Shown: positions 1 through 7,699 of the stretch, in pieces
Position numbering within the stretch: the stretch's first letter is position 1
Layout of the letters: each line of letters opens with the position of its first letter
Assembly (NCBI GenBank): GCA_016462905.1
Contig: JAEMSI010000015.1
Coordinates: 1-34,729, forward strand
Direction of reading: 5' to 3'
Origin: Polynucleobacter sp.
GTDB taxonomy: Bacteria; Pseudomonadota; Gammaproteobacteria; Burkholderiales; Burkholderiaceae
Length of the DNA: 34,729 bases
The notes under the pieces: model-generated
What the model was told of the DNA's origin: nothing
The model's database searches: none
Seen by the model: only the letters and a program-made list of their open reading frames with translations
Made by a program: the position numbers and the translations under genes

Positions 1-249
1 GCGTACTTCCCCAAACTGATTGGGTGCTAGATTCCATCGAATTAATTCCCATTGCGTATTGACCAATTCACTACTTGGAGGGCTTGTTCTGGAACCCGAG
101 CAACTTGGAATTAAGTTTGAGCAGGCGGTTAACAAAAATCCAAGGGTCAAAATCAACGATAAACGCCAGACACTCGACTCTAAAATAGAACTTAAAACCA
201 CTAATTTTTTGTAAAATGTTGTTTTGTATATATTTTTTTGCTTATTCAT
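1..249 (-). CDS. Lipoprotein, probable META-domain protein (3' end cut by window edge)
   Basis: The minus-strand frame stays open from an ATG at 249 to the first base of the window (83 codons). A hydrophobic stretch ends in a lipobox, LLTAC, with the lipidation Cys at residue 43. After a Ser/Pro-rich linker comes NTQWELIRWN, which resembles the start of META/HslJ domains. An in-frame GTG at 201 would give a more usual 26-residue signal peptide, but neither start has a clear Shine-Dalgarno, so the start is uncertain. Expected location is the membrane, lipid-anchored on the periplasmic side. It is divergent from rpsP. The lipoprotein call is fairly firm; the META call rests on about ten residues. 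Confidence 0.6.
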   Translation of the reverse strand, partial: MNKQKNIYKTTFYKKLVVLSSILESSVWRLSLILTLGFLLTACSNLIPSCSGSRTSPPSSELVNTQWELIRWNLAPNQFGEVR

Positions 250-331
250 GGATTTTTATGGGCCAATAATGGTGCTAGTAGGGGTTTTCGTCTAAAATAG
301 TGGACTTTCTACTTCGGCCTTTGCATTTATT

Positions 332-366
332 GTTGAGCTTGAAGTTGATCTGAGTTGCAGCTCAAC
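332..366 (+). repeat. Inverted repeat in the rpsP upstream region
   Basis: GTTGAGCT (332-339) and AGCTCAAC (359-366) are perfect 8-bp inverted repeats separated by 19 nt, and lie 45 nt upstream of the rpsP start. If the rpsP promoter is upstream of them (a TAAAAT at 292-297 is a weak -10 candidate) they would form a leader hairpin. Otherwise they could be an operator. No convincing -35 is visible. Confidence 0.35.
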
Positions 367-410
367 CTGTTTAATTTAACCCGTTTTCATTTGGATTTTA
401 AGGAATAAGT

Positions 411-656
411 ATGGTCGTTATTCGACTTGCACGTGGCGGATCTAAAAATCGCCCTTTTTATAGCATTGTTGCTACCGATAAACGTAATCGTCGTGACTCA
501 AACTTTATTGAGCGTTTAGGCTATTACAACCCTAAGGCGACCGAGAAAGAGCAGTCAATGCGTTTAGCTCAAGATCGTTTGACCTATTGGACCGGTGTTG
601 GTGCGCAAATTTCCCCGACGGTAAAGCGTTTAATGAAGGATCATCCTTCCGCTTGA
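411..656 (+). CDS. rpsP: 30S ribosomal protein S16 (bS16)
   Basis: Structural protein of the small ribosomal subunit, needed for 30S assembly. The 81-residue product has the bS16 pattern from the first residue: [19 protein letters not shown], followed by [14 protein letters not shown], and the length is normal for the family. AAGGAA lies just upstream of the ATG. It is the first gene of the rpsP-rimM-trmD-rplS operon, an order shared by most proteobacteria; rimM begins only 6 nt downstream. The probable promoter is in the 160-bp gap shared with the divergent lipoprotein gene. Confidence 0.97.
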   Translation: MVVIRLARGGSKNRPFYSIVATDKRNRRDSNFIERLGYYNPKATEKEQSMRLAQDRLTYWTGVGAQISPTVKRLMKDHPSA

Positions 657-662
657 TTTTAA

Positions 663-1199
663 GTGGCCCGCATGGCTTATGATCTGATCGATCTAGGTCA
701 GGTTCAGGATGCACAGGGTCTTAAGGGCCATATCAAGGTAAGGCCCTTTTCCGATGATCCTGTGGCCCTTCTTTCTTGCAAGCAGGTTCATTTGCATTGG
801 CTTAAGCCTCACCCCAATTGCAACATACCCCCAAAATCATTCGAGGTACTTCAGGCGCGATCTCACAGCCAGTTTTTGGTCTTAGCTTTAGCTGGCATTG
901 GTGATCGAGATCAAGCCCTTGCTTTGAAGGGCGCGATTCTATCTCTGGAGCGTAATCAATTCCCTGATCTAGACCCCAAAAGTTTTTACTGGGTTGATCT
1001 AATTGGCTCTCAAGTCTATAGTCAGGAAGGGCTTGAGCTTGGCTTGGTTGAAGAAATTGCTGAATACGGGGCTCATCCGGTTATGAAGGTAGGTAAGGAA
1101 TTGATCCCCTTGGCGCCGGATTTAATCGTTTCGATTGAAATCCCCAAAGATTCTGTAGGCAAAATTGTTGTTAAATGGCAACCGAATTGGTCTGAGTAA
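663..1199 (+). CDS. rimM: 16S rRNA processing/maturation factor RimM
   Basis: Assembly factor for the 30S head that acts around S19 and 16S rRNA helices. The 178-residue protein has the N-terminal RimM signature (LGQVQDAQGLKGHIKVRPF, about residues 11-29) and a C-terminal PRC-barrel segment starting at FYWVDLIGSQVY (about 117-128). The start given is a GTG 6 nt after the rpsP stop; an in-frame ATG at 672 would remove three residues and is equally possible. Near its C-terminus LIPLAPDLIVSIEIP replaces the more usual LIPFV form, a modest divergence. It sits second in the rpsP operon and trmD follows after 28 nt. Confidence 0.94.
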   Translation: MARMAYDLIDLGQVQDAQGLKGHIKVRPFSDDPVALLSCKQVHLHWLKPHPNCNIPPKSFEVLQARSHSQFLVLALAGIGDRDQALALKGAILSLERNQFPDLDPKSFYWVDLIGSQVYSQEGLELGLVEEIAEYGAHPVMKVGKELIPLAPDLIVSIEIPKDSVGKIVVKWQPNWSE

Positions 1200-1227
1200 T
1201 TCAATAAAAATCCTGATGAGCTAGTCG

Positions 1228-1986
1228 ATGCGCTTTGATGTCCTTACCTTATTCCCAGAAATGTTTTCAGCCTTAACCGCTTGGGGGGTGACGGGGCGCG
1301 CTTGTGAGCACAAGCTCACTTCTGTAAATACATGGAATATAAGGGATTTTTGTACTGATAGTCGAAAAACTGTTGATGATAGAGCCTATGGTGGTGGCCC
1401 AGGGATGGTGATGATGGCAAAGCCGCTTGAGGATACTTTGCTAGCGATGAAAGCAGAACACAAAAGACTGGGTTTAGAAACAGGACCGATTTGTATGCTA
1501 AGTCCTCAAGGCAAACCATTTTCACAGAAGATAGCGAAAGATATTGTTAATTACGGTAATTTAAGCCTTATTTGCGGTAGGTATGAGGCTGTAGACCAAC
1601 GATTTATCGAGCGAAATGTGGATTTAGAGCTATCGATTGGGGATTTTGTTGTTTCTGGCGGAGAAATACCTGCCATGGCCTTAATGGATGCGGTAATTCG
1701 CTTAATTCCAGGGGTTTTGGGCGATGACGATTCGGCAGATCAGGATAGTTTTATGAATGGCCTTCTAGATTACCCCCACTACACGCGTCCTGAGGTCTAT
1801 GAAAATTTAAGTGTGCCAGACGTGCTTTTAGGCGGACATCACGCTAAAATAGCGGATTGGCGTCGCCAGAGGTCCTTGGAATTGACGTTCAAGCGTAGGC
1901 CCGATTTAATTAATTTGGCTCGCGAAAATGGTTTACTAAATCAAGACGATGAACTTTTTATAAGCAGTCTTCAGTCTGCACGATGA
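1228..1986 (+). CDS. trmD: tRNA (guanine-N1)-methyltransferase TrmD
   Basis: Uses S-adenosylmethionine to methylate G37 of tRNAs that have G36, preventing +1 frameshifting. The 252-residue protein shows the SPOUT trefoil-knot motifs: RAYGGGPGMVM (52-62), LSPQGKPF (91-98), CGRYEAVDQR (116-125) and SIGDFVVSGGE (136-146). The catalytic Asp aligns with D173 in DQDSF, followed by GLLDYPHYTRP (178-188). Length is typical. The start ATG gives the family N-terminus MRFDVLTLFPEMF. It is the third gene of the rpsP operon and is followed by a 101-nt gap before rplS. Confidence 0.97.
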   Translation: MRFDVLTLFPEMFSALTAWGVTGRACEHKLTSVNTWNIRDFCTDSRKTVDDRAYGGGPGMVMMAKPLEDTLLAMKAEHKRLGLETGPICMLSPQGKPFSQKIAKDIVNYGNLSLICGRYEAVDQRFIERNVDLELSIGDFVVSGGEIPAMALMDAVIRLIPGVLGDDDSADQDSFMNGLLDYPHYTRPEVYENLSVPDVLLGGHHAKIADWRRQRSLELTFKRRPDLINLARENGLLNQDDELFISSLQSAR

Positions 1987-2087
1987 CGATTTTTCATTGA
2001 TTTAGTAGTGTTTTTTAACTGCATCCTCTATTGGGTCCGTGCTGAAAAGTCGGGATTAAACGCCAACACGATGTTTAAGGAGTTGTT

Positions 2088-2486
2088 ATGAATTTGATTG
2101 AAAAAATTGAGCAAGAAGAAATTGCTCGTCTCACTGCAAAAAAACCTATCCCCAATTTCGCCCCAGGCGATACGGTAGTGGTTAGTGTTAATGTGGTTGA
2201 GGGAACCCGTAAACGGGCTCAGGCATTTGAGGGCGTGGTAATTTCGAAACGCAATCGCGGCCTAAACTCAAATTTTATTGTGCGTAAAATTTCTTCTGGT
2301 GAAGGCGTTGAGCGTACCTTTCAAACTTACTCACCACTGATTGCCAGTATTGAAGTAAAACGCCGTGGCGATGTACGTCGCGCCAAACTGTATTATTTGC
2401 GCGATCGTTCTGGTAAGTCTGCGCGTATTAAAGAAAAACTTCAGGCTCGCGCGAAGGAAGTGATTGCGGATGTGCCGGCTGAGTAA
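2088..2486 (+). CDS. rplS: 50S ribosomal protein L19 (bL19)
   Basis: Large-subunit protein at the 30S/50S interface. The 132-residue product carries [20 protein letters not shown] near residue 24 and [21 protein letters not shown] in the middle, both family hallmarks. It is about 17 residues longer than the E. coli protein, from a basic and then acidic C-terminal tail of the kind seen in betaproteobacteria. A strong Shine-Dalgarno (AAGGAG) lies 7 nt before the ATG, unlike rimM and trmD, consistent with the higher output a ribosomal protein needs. It ends the operon; an intrinsic terminator follows 26 nt after the stop. Confidence 0.96.
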   Translation: MNLIEKIEQEEIARLTAKKPIPNFAPGDTVVVSVNVVEGTRKRAQAFEGVVISKRNRGLNSNFIVRKISSGEGVERTFQTYSPLIASIEVKRRGDVRRAKLYYLRDRSGKSARIKEKLQARAKEVIADVPAE

Positions 2487-2512
2487 TATTTCCTAAGAAA
2501 TTAAAGAAATAT

Positions 2513-2539
2513 AAAAGGCGACTCATTAGTCGCCTTTTT
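2513..2539 (+). terminator. Intrinsic terminator after rplS
   Basis: A perfect 11-bp stem, AAAAGGCGACT (2513-2523) with AGTCGCCTTTT (2528-2538), closes a CATT loop and runs into a T tract. It ends 27 bp before the Nudix gene, so the rpsP operon is separated from the next one. The flanking A and T runs could also let it work on the minus strand. Confidence 0.9.
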
Positions 2540-2566
2540 GCTTTCTTGATCACCTAAAATGAAGCT

Positions 2567-3310
2567 ATGTCCAAGGAAGCTCTTAACCCGAATTTAGATA
2601 TACCACTCAAGGTTGCCGCCCCACCCAACTTTAACCCCCGTTTGGTGGCGATTGCAGAGCGTTGTACGGATCAAAGCAAGATTGCAATCCATCGTTTAAA
2701 CCCGATTTTTATACGAGACCTTTTTGCTAATCCGCCAGCGTGGTCCCCTGAAATTACGGACGAAAATCGACATGTGATTGCAAGCAATATCATTGCCCAG
2801 CGGGAGGCTATTGGTAAAACCACAAAGGCTGCGGTACTGATACCGATTATCTTGCAGGAATCAGGCCTGTCAGTTTTATTAACCCAAAGAACCGATCATC
2901 TTCATGATCATGCAGGACAAATTAGCTTTCCAGGCGGAAGAATGGACCAAGGCGACGATGGTCTATATGCCACCGCCTTACGCGAAAGTCAGGAAGAAAT
3001 TGGTTTGCACGCTGATCGTGTCGAAATAATTGGTCATTTACCGGAATATTTAACCGTATCAGGATATTGTGTAACTCCCGTAGTGGGTTTAGTGAAACCT
3101 CAAGAAAAATATGTTTTAGATCCATTCGAGGTGGCAGATGTTTTTGAAGTGCCTTTAGAATTTTTAATGAACCCTGCTAATCATGAGATTCGAGTCTGGC
3201 AAAGCGAACAAGGGCAGCGCCGTTTTTATTCGATACCTTACGAGAATCGTTTTATTTGGGGGGCAACTGCAGGCATGTTACGAAATCTATATCATTTATT
3301 AAAAATATGA
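2567..3310 (+). CDS. Nudix hydrolase, CoA pyrophosphatase (NudL/YeaB) family
   Basis: Family members cleave coenzyme A and related CoA species to phosphopantetheine derivatives and 3',5'-ADP. The 247-residue protein has the CoA-specific upstream motif LLTQR (104-108) with GQISFPGG (117-124), running into a Nudix box at about 123-147 that ends in RESQEEIGL. As in E. coli YeaB, the first acidic residue of the box is an Asp with shifted spacing, typical of this subfamily. About 85 residues precede the domain. The stop codon overlaps the next gene's start (ATGA), implying translational coupling to the CobD/CbiB-like gene. The family call is firm; the exact substrate is inferred. Confidence 0.87.
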   Translation: MSKEALNPNLDIPLKVAAPPNFNPRLVAIAERCTDQSKIAIHRLNPIFIRDLFANPPAWSPEITDENRHVIASNIIAQREAIGKTTKAAVLIPIILQESGLSVLLTQRTDHLHDHAGQISFPGGRMDQGDDGLYATALRESQEEIGLHADRVEIIGHLPEYLTVSGYCVTPVVGLVKPQEKYVLDPFEVADVFEVPLEFLMNPANHEIRVWQSEQGQRRFYSIPYENRFIWGATAGMLRNLYHLLKI

Positions 3311-4263
3311 CCTTCTTTTCAATTCTTTTCGCTTTGATTGCTGAGCAATTTCGACCGGTGACTGCTTCACATTGGATTCGCCGACTTTCATTGAAATGGC
3401 TCGACTGGGTAGCTGGTGAGTTTGGCGCCCAAAAAGAAGCGGGTGCCAGTGAAGTTGGTTCGAGACTAGCTTGTTTGATTGCTTTTGGGCTGCCTACTGT
3501 ATTGGTTTTTATTGTCCATGTGGCGTGCATGTTGACCTATCCAGTGCTGGCTTTTTTTTGGAATATTGCCATTGTGTATTTGTTCTTTGGTTTTCGGCAA
3601 TTTAGCCATTCATTTACAGAAATCCACGAAGCCATTCAAAACCATGATTTACCTGCCGCGCGTTTAGCCTTAGGGCAATGGTTGGGACCTGAATTAGAGA
3701 CTTCTGATTTATCTGAAACCGAAGTGATTGCGATTGCACTTGAGCATGCTATTTTGGGTTCTCATCGTCATGTCTTTGGGGTTTTCTTTTGGTTCTTAAT
3801 GCCACTTGGCCCGGCAGGGGTGGTGCTTTATCGCTTGGCTAATATTGCTGCAAAACGCTGGGCCAGCAATCCCGGGCATTTGGGGGAGGCGGCCCGACAT
3901 TTTTTCTATGTGCTGGATTGGATTCCAGCGCGCGTGACGGCGATGGGGTTTGCGATAGTAGGGAATTTTGAAGATTCAGTTTATGCCTGGCGTAATCTCA
4001 CTAGCAAATGGTCGGACCCACTAGATGCTGTTTTATTGGCTTCGGGTAGTGGGGCCTTGGGAGTTCGCTTAGGTGAGCCCCTGCGTGAGCCTAGTAGTTC
4101 TGAAGCTTTAGCAAGAGCAGAGGCTGGCGAATTGCCAATTTATGAAATTGGGGTTGAGCCCAGCGAGCGCACGATGCGTTCAGCGATTGGCTTGGTATGG
4201 CGCGCAGTCATCGCTTGGATGGCTTTGTTGTTGATGTTGACCATCGCTCTTTGGCTGGGGTAA
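3307..4263 (+). CDS. CobD/CbiB-family integral membrane protein
   Basis: 318 residues with hydrophobic segments near 53-78, 81-97, 156-180 and 299-318. The segment around HAILGSHRHVFGVFFWF (147-163), then GPAGVVLYRLANIAAKRW, matches the core of the CobD/CbiB family (adenosylcobinamide-phosphate synthase and the related AmpE-like proteins). No other cobalamin gene is in the window, so a cobamide role is unproven. Betaproteobacteria commonly carry this divergent form beside Nudix and rsgA genes. The ATG at 3307 overlaps the Nudix stop by 4 nt, which I prefer to an in-frame ATG 51 nt upstream. Its last 56 bp overlap the convergent rsgA gene. Confidence 0.78.
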   Translation: MTFFSILFALIAEQFRPVTASHWIRRLSLKWLDWVAGEFGAQKEAGASEVGSRLACLIAFGLPTVLVFIVHVACMLTYPVLAFFWNIAIVYLFFGFRQFSHSFTEIHEAIQNHDLPAARLALGQWLGPELETSDLSETEVIAIALEHAILGSHRHVFGVFFWFLMPLGPAGVVLYRLANIAAKRWASNPGHLGEAARHFFYVLDWIPARVTAMGFAIVGNFEDSVYAWRNLTSKWSDPLDAVLLASGSGALGVRLGEPLREPSSSEALARAEAGELPIYEIGVEPSERTMRSAIGLVWRAVIAWMALLLMLTIALWLG

Positions 4264-5206
4264 TTCCTAAAATTTGGGTATCGGCTGTTTTTGAATCCGA
4301 TACGAGCTGTTTAAAAAGCGCCAGTCGATCACGGGATATTTTATTTTCTTGAACCGCGTTTTGAATCGCGCATTCTGGTTCACTATCATGGGTACAGTTG
4401 TGAAAGCGGCATTTTCCTAAATAGTGTTTGAACTCTTTAAAAGCATGCTGTAGTTCGCTAACCGAAAGGTGGGCCAAGCCAAATTCTTGGAAACCAGGCG
4501 AATCAATCAATGCGCCTAATTTTCCATTTTCAGATCGACCCCATTCGGGAAGATCAAAGTAGCGGCAAGCGGTGGTGGTGTGCTTACCACTATCTAATTT
4601 AATCGAATATTCTTGGGTGATTGCGTCTGCATTGGGCACCCAAGCATTGAGTAAGGTTGATTTACCCATACCCGATTGCCCTACTAAAACAGATACTTTG
4701 CCTTGTAAAAAGGGATGAAGTTCAGCAATCGACTGAGGATTAAATTTTGCTGAAACTTCGTGAACTGAGTATCCTAAACTTCGGTAAGGGATTAATTGTT
4801 GGCGAGCAAAATCGATATTTTCTTTTAGATCGCATTTATTCAAAATAATTCGTAACTCAATTTGGCTGATTTCAGCCGCGATGACAGCTCTGCCCAATAG
4901 GTCCGGGGCAAAGGCTGGCATTGTCGCCAGCACAACTAAAATTTGATCGACGTTAGCTGCAATTGATTTGCTTTTAAAAGCATCCGAGCGATATAGTAAA
5001 TTTTTTCTTTGAGCAATGCTGATCATGCGCGCTTGATCGTCGGAGGTATTTTCTAACTCTAGAATATCGCCCACCGCACCAATATGCTTTTTTCCAGGAG
5101 CATCTACCAGAATTAATTTTTCAGAGCGAGATCCCTTGTCATGAATGGCTTGGGCTAAATAATGACGACCAAAAGAGGCGGTGAGAAGCGCTCTAAACCG
5201 ATTCAT
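4208..5206 (-). CDS. rsgA: Ribosome small-subunit-dependent GTPase RsgA
   Basis: Circularly permuted GTPase that checks late 30S assembly and releases RbfA. Motif order in the 332-residue protein is G4 NKCD (123-126), G1 GQSGMGKS (176-183), G2 KHTTT (208-212), G3 DSPG (235-238), the permuted order diagnostic of RsgA. An N-terminal OB-fold precedes it. The C-terminal zinc-binding region has C266, H273 or H269, C271 and C279. Met replaces the usual Val in G1, a mild change. The last residues are encoded inside the overlap with the convergent CobD/CbiB-like gene. It follows the M48 gene on the same strand after 16 nt. Confidence 0.95.
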   Translation of the reverse strand: MNRFRALLTASFGRHYLAQAIHDKGSRSEKLILVDAPGKKHIGAVGDILELENTSDDQARMISIAQRKNLLYRSDAFKSKSIAANVDQILVVLATMPAFAPDLLGRAVIAAEISQIELRIILNKCDLKENIDFARQQLIPYRSLGYSVHEVSAKFNPQSIAELHPFLQGKVSVLVGQSGMGKSTLLNAWVPNADAITQEYSIKLDSGKHTTTACRYFDLPEWGRSENGKLGALIDSPGFQEFGLAHLSVSELQHAFKEFKHYLGKCRFHNCTHDSEPECAIQNAVQENKISRDRLALFKQLVSDSKTADTQILGITPAKERWSTSTTKPSKR

Positions 5207-5222
5207 TTTTATGAGTAGGACA

Positions 5223-6473
5223 TCATGCTAATTGCTTTAAATGGGCAATTCTAAGAGGGGCGGGGGGATGAGAACTGTAGAAAGCCGAGTAAATTGGATC
5301 AGGCGTGAGAGTCGACGCATTATCTTGATAGAGTTTTACTAGCGCTGATATTAAATCATTGGCTGATGATTTTTCTGCGGCAAATTGATCAGCCTCATAC
5401 TCATGTTTACGCGATGAAAAACTACCCAATGGCGTAAAGAAGAAACTAAATACGGGCGCCACTAACATAAATAAAGCGAGAGCTAAACCACCGTTGTAGC
5501 CGTTAAGATCGGGATTGACGCCTAAGCCGTAATAAAACCAAGCCTGAGTACTAATCCAGCCTAAAAGAGCCAACATCAAGAAACTCAGTGCGAAGGACAC
5601 AATTAAACGTTTGCGAATATGCTTGCGTTTAAAGTGGCCTAGTTCGTGCGCTAAAACCGCCTCAACTTCATTAGGCTCTAATTTTTCAATCAGGGTATCA
5701 AAGAAAACAATCCGCTTCGCTTTCCCCATCCCCGTAAAGTACGCATTGCCATGGGCACTTCGTTTGCTACCATCCATCACAAATAAACCTTGGCTTGCAA
5801 AATCACAGCGTTGTAATAATTTTTCAATTTGATTTTTTAGGGGACCCTCTTCTAATGCTTTAAATTGATTAAATAAGGGCGCAATAAAAGTGGGGAAAAG
5901 CCAAATTAATAGAATATTAAATATTGTCCAAATAAGCCAAGTCCAAATCCACCAGTAAGTTCCTGCGGAATCAATCAAAGTAAGCACAATCCAAAGCAGG
6001 GGTAAACCGAGAGCCGCACCCAAGCCAACTCCTTTTGCCATATCAAGCCAAAATAATTTAGGGCTCATGCGATTAAATCCAAATCGCGCTTCAATCCCAA
6101 ACTGTTTTTTCCAAGAAAATGGCAAATCCAGTATTCCAGAGATGATTGCTAAAGAAACCAATAAAGCCATTTGTTGCCCAATACCATCGCCAAGCCCATG
6201 TTTGAGTATTTGATTTAAAAGATCCAACCCCCCTAAGAGGGTAAAGACTAATAAAATGAGGGCAGCAAAACTGTTCTCGAGCAGTTCTAGGCGTAATTTA
6301 GCAATCGTGTAATCAGCCGCCTTTTGATGGTCTGCTAAGCTAATTTTTTGGGCAAAATTTTCTGGTACGGCGTTGCGATGGCTTGCTACGTAGCGAATTT
6401 GTCTTTGAGCGAGCCAATGGCGCAGAGCAACGCTGATTAAAAGGGCGGCAAGGAAGATATAAGTAAATGTCAT
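5223..6473 (-). CDS. M48-family membrane zinc metallopeptidase (Ste24/CAAX-protease-like)
   Basis: 416-residue multi-pass membrane protein with an N-terminal hydrophobic anchor, segments near 70-85, 102-118, 145-167 and 175-200, and two more after the active site (about 290-310 and 327-347). The zinc site is HELGH (276-280) with the third ligand in SRKHEYEAD (E358). The overall plan is that of Ste24-like proteases. In bacteria these are usually assigned to membrane protein quality control; no prenylation system is implied. It is upstream of rsgA in the same direction, and its ATG lies only 15 nt from the divergent orn start. Confidence 0.9.
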   Translation of the reverse strand: MTFTYIFLAALLISVALRHWLAQRQIRYVASHRNAVPENFAQKISLADHQKAADYTIAKLRLELLENSFAALILLVFTLLGGLDLLNQILKHGLGDGIGQQMALLVSLAIISGILDLPFSWKKQFGIEARFGFNRMSPKLFWLDMAKGVGLGAALGLPLLWIVLTLIDSAGTYWWIWTWLIWTIFNILLIWLFPTFIAPLFNQFKALEEGPLKNQIEKLLQRCDFASQGLFVMDGSKRSAHGNAYFTGMGKAKRIVFFDTLIEKLEPNEVEAVLAHELGHFKRKHIRKRLIVSFALSFLMLALLGWISTQAWFYYGLGVNPDLNGYNGGLALALFMLVAPVFSFFFTPLGSFSSRKHEYEADQFAAEKSSANDLISALVKLYQDNASTLTPDPIYSAFYSSHPPAPLRIAHLKQLA

Positions 6474-6488
6474 GAGATGATTATAGAT

Positions 6489-7055
6489 ATGAGTGAAAAA
6501 AACGATGTAAACCCTGCAAATGAGCCCCTGATTTGGGTGGATATGGAAATGTCGGGTTTAAAACCCGATTCCGACCGAATTTTGGAAATCGCGATGATTG
6601 TGACTGATGCCAATCTAACTATATTGGCGACTGCGCCAGTATGGGTAGTTCATCAGCCTGATGAAGTCTTAGATGCAATGGATGCTTGGAATAAGGGCAC
6701 GCATGCAAAGTCGGGATTAATTGATAAAGTGAAGAACTCTCAGTTCAACGAAACACAAGTTGAGGAGGCATGTTTAAACTTTCTAAAGCAACATGTCAAG
6801 GCAACTACATCCCCCATGTGCGGGAATTCAATTTGTCAGGATCGCCGTTTTATGGCTCGCTATATGCCGAAACTAGAAGCTTATTTTCATTACCGCAATG
6901 TTGATGTATCGACTGTTAAAGAATTATGCAAACGTTGGCAGCCTGATTTAGTCAAAGGGTTTGCTAAGCAGCAGGCGCATACTGCCCTAGCCGATATTAT
7001 TGAATCCATTGACGAATTAAAGTATTACCGAGAAAAGTTTTTTATTCAAAGCTAA
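6489..7055 (+). CDS. orn: Oligoribonuclease
   Basis: 3'-5' exonuclease of the DEDDh group that degrades di- to pentanucleotides, including pGpG from cyclic-di-GMP turnover, and is usually essential. The 188-residue product has WVDMEMSGL (D18 and E20 ligands), [16 protein letters not shown] with the third acidic residue, and AHTALADI with the general-base His and final Asp. I chose MSEKN at 6489; an in-frame ATG at 6477 would add four residues (MIID) unlike the family. The 15-nt gap to the divergent M48 start means its promoter must lie in the M48 coding region. It converges on mog with 4 nt between stops. Confidence 0.96.
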   Translation: MSEKNDVNPANEPLIWVDMEMSGLKPDSDRILEIAMIVTDANLTILATAPVWVVHQPDEVLDAMDAWNKGTHAKSGLIDKVKNSQFNETQVEEACLNFLKQHVKATTSPMCGNSICQDRRFMARYMPKLEAYFHYRNVDVSTVKELCKRWQPDLVKGFAKQQAHTALADIIESIDELKYYREKFFIQS

Positions 7056-7059
7056 GGAA

Positions 7060-7674
7060 TTATTTTTTCTTAGGTCGAAACGCCTTCACTACAGTTTCAT
7101 TAGTTTCCATGTAAGGACCGCCAATTAAATCAATACAGTAGGGTACGGCTGCAAAAATACCAGGAACAATGATATTGCCATTGGCGTCTCGTAAACCCTC
7201 AAGCGTTTCTTGAATTGATTTAGGTTGGCCGGGTAGATTAATAATTAGGCTGGTGTGGTCCTCAATCTCTCGCAAGACTGCAGTTTGCCGCGAAAGAATG
7301 GCGGTGGGCACAAAACGCAAACTAATTTGGCGCATTTGTTCTCCAAATCCAGGTAATTCGCGTGTGGCTGCTTCAAGCGTTGCTTCGGGGGTTACATCAC
7401 GACGAGATGGCCCAGTGCCTCCGGTTGTAAAAACAAGGTCACAGCCGAATTCATCAACCAGCTCGATAATCATGCTGGCAATGGTTTCAAACTCATCCGC
7501 AATCAGCCTTTCATGAAAAGCAATCGGTGTGGTAATGGCATTGGCCAACCATTTCTTTAAGGAGGGGATTCCTTCATCTTGGTAAACCCCTTTACTAGCC
7601 CGATCCGAGACTGAAATTAGACCAATTAGTATTTGGTTTGGGGTAGCTCGTTTTTGCTCAGTTGGTTGGCTCAT
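7060..7674 (-). CDS. mog: Molybdopterin adenylyltransferase
   Basis: Activates molybdopterin by adenylylation, preparing it for molybdate insertion by MoeA. The 204-residue product has SVSDRASKGVYQDEG (21-35) and the nucleotide-binding TTGGTGPSRRDVTPEA (83-98), both MogA signatures, then NLPGQPKSI. Length is typical. It faces away from pmbA with 25 nt between start codons. Its partner MoeA is encoded about 6 kb away with moaA and mobA, so the pathway is split over two transcription units. In many Burkholderiales a yjgA/darP gene lies between mog and pmbA; none is here. Confidence 0.93.
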   Translation of the reverse strand: MSQPTEQKRATPNQILIGLISVSDRASKGVYQDEGIPSLKKWLANAITTPIAFHERLIADEFETIASMIIELVDEFGCDLVFTTGGTGPSRRDVTPEATLEAATRELPGFGEQMRQISLRFVPTAILSRQTAVLREIEDHTSLIINLPGQPKSIQETLEGLRDANGNIIVPGIFAAVPYCIDLIGGPYMETNETVVKAFRPKKK

Positions 7675-7699
7675 TGTATTTTCTAGATATCATGGAGGG

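Noticed and set aside
20..214. Plus-strand open frame of 64 codons at the left edge
   Set aside because: It is antisense to the lipoprotein frame, which has a signal peptide and lipobox. The plus-strand product has no recognisable feature and no ribosome-binding site.
3256..3306. Upstream in-frame start for the CobD/CbiB-like gene
   Set aside because: It would overlap the Nudix gene by 55 nt. The ATG at 3307 gives the common 4-nt ATGA overlap and a hydrophobic N-terminus.
7052..7073. Hairpin spanning the orn and mog stop codons
   Set aside because: An 8-position stem with a wobble can be drawn, but it contains both stop codons and lacks a clean T tract on the plus strand. Too weak to call a bidirectional terminator.
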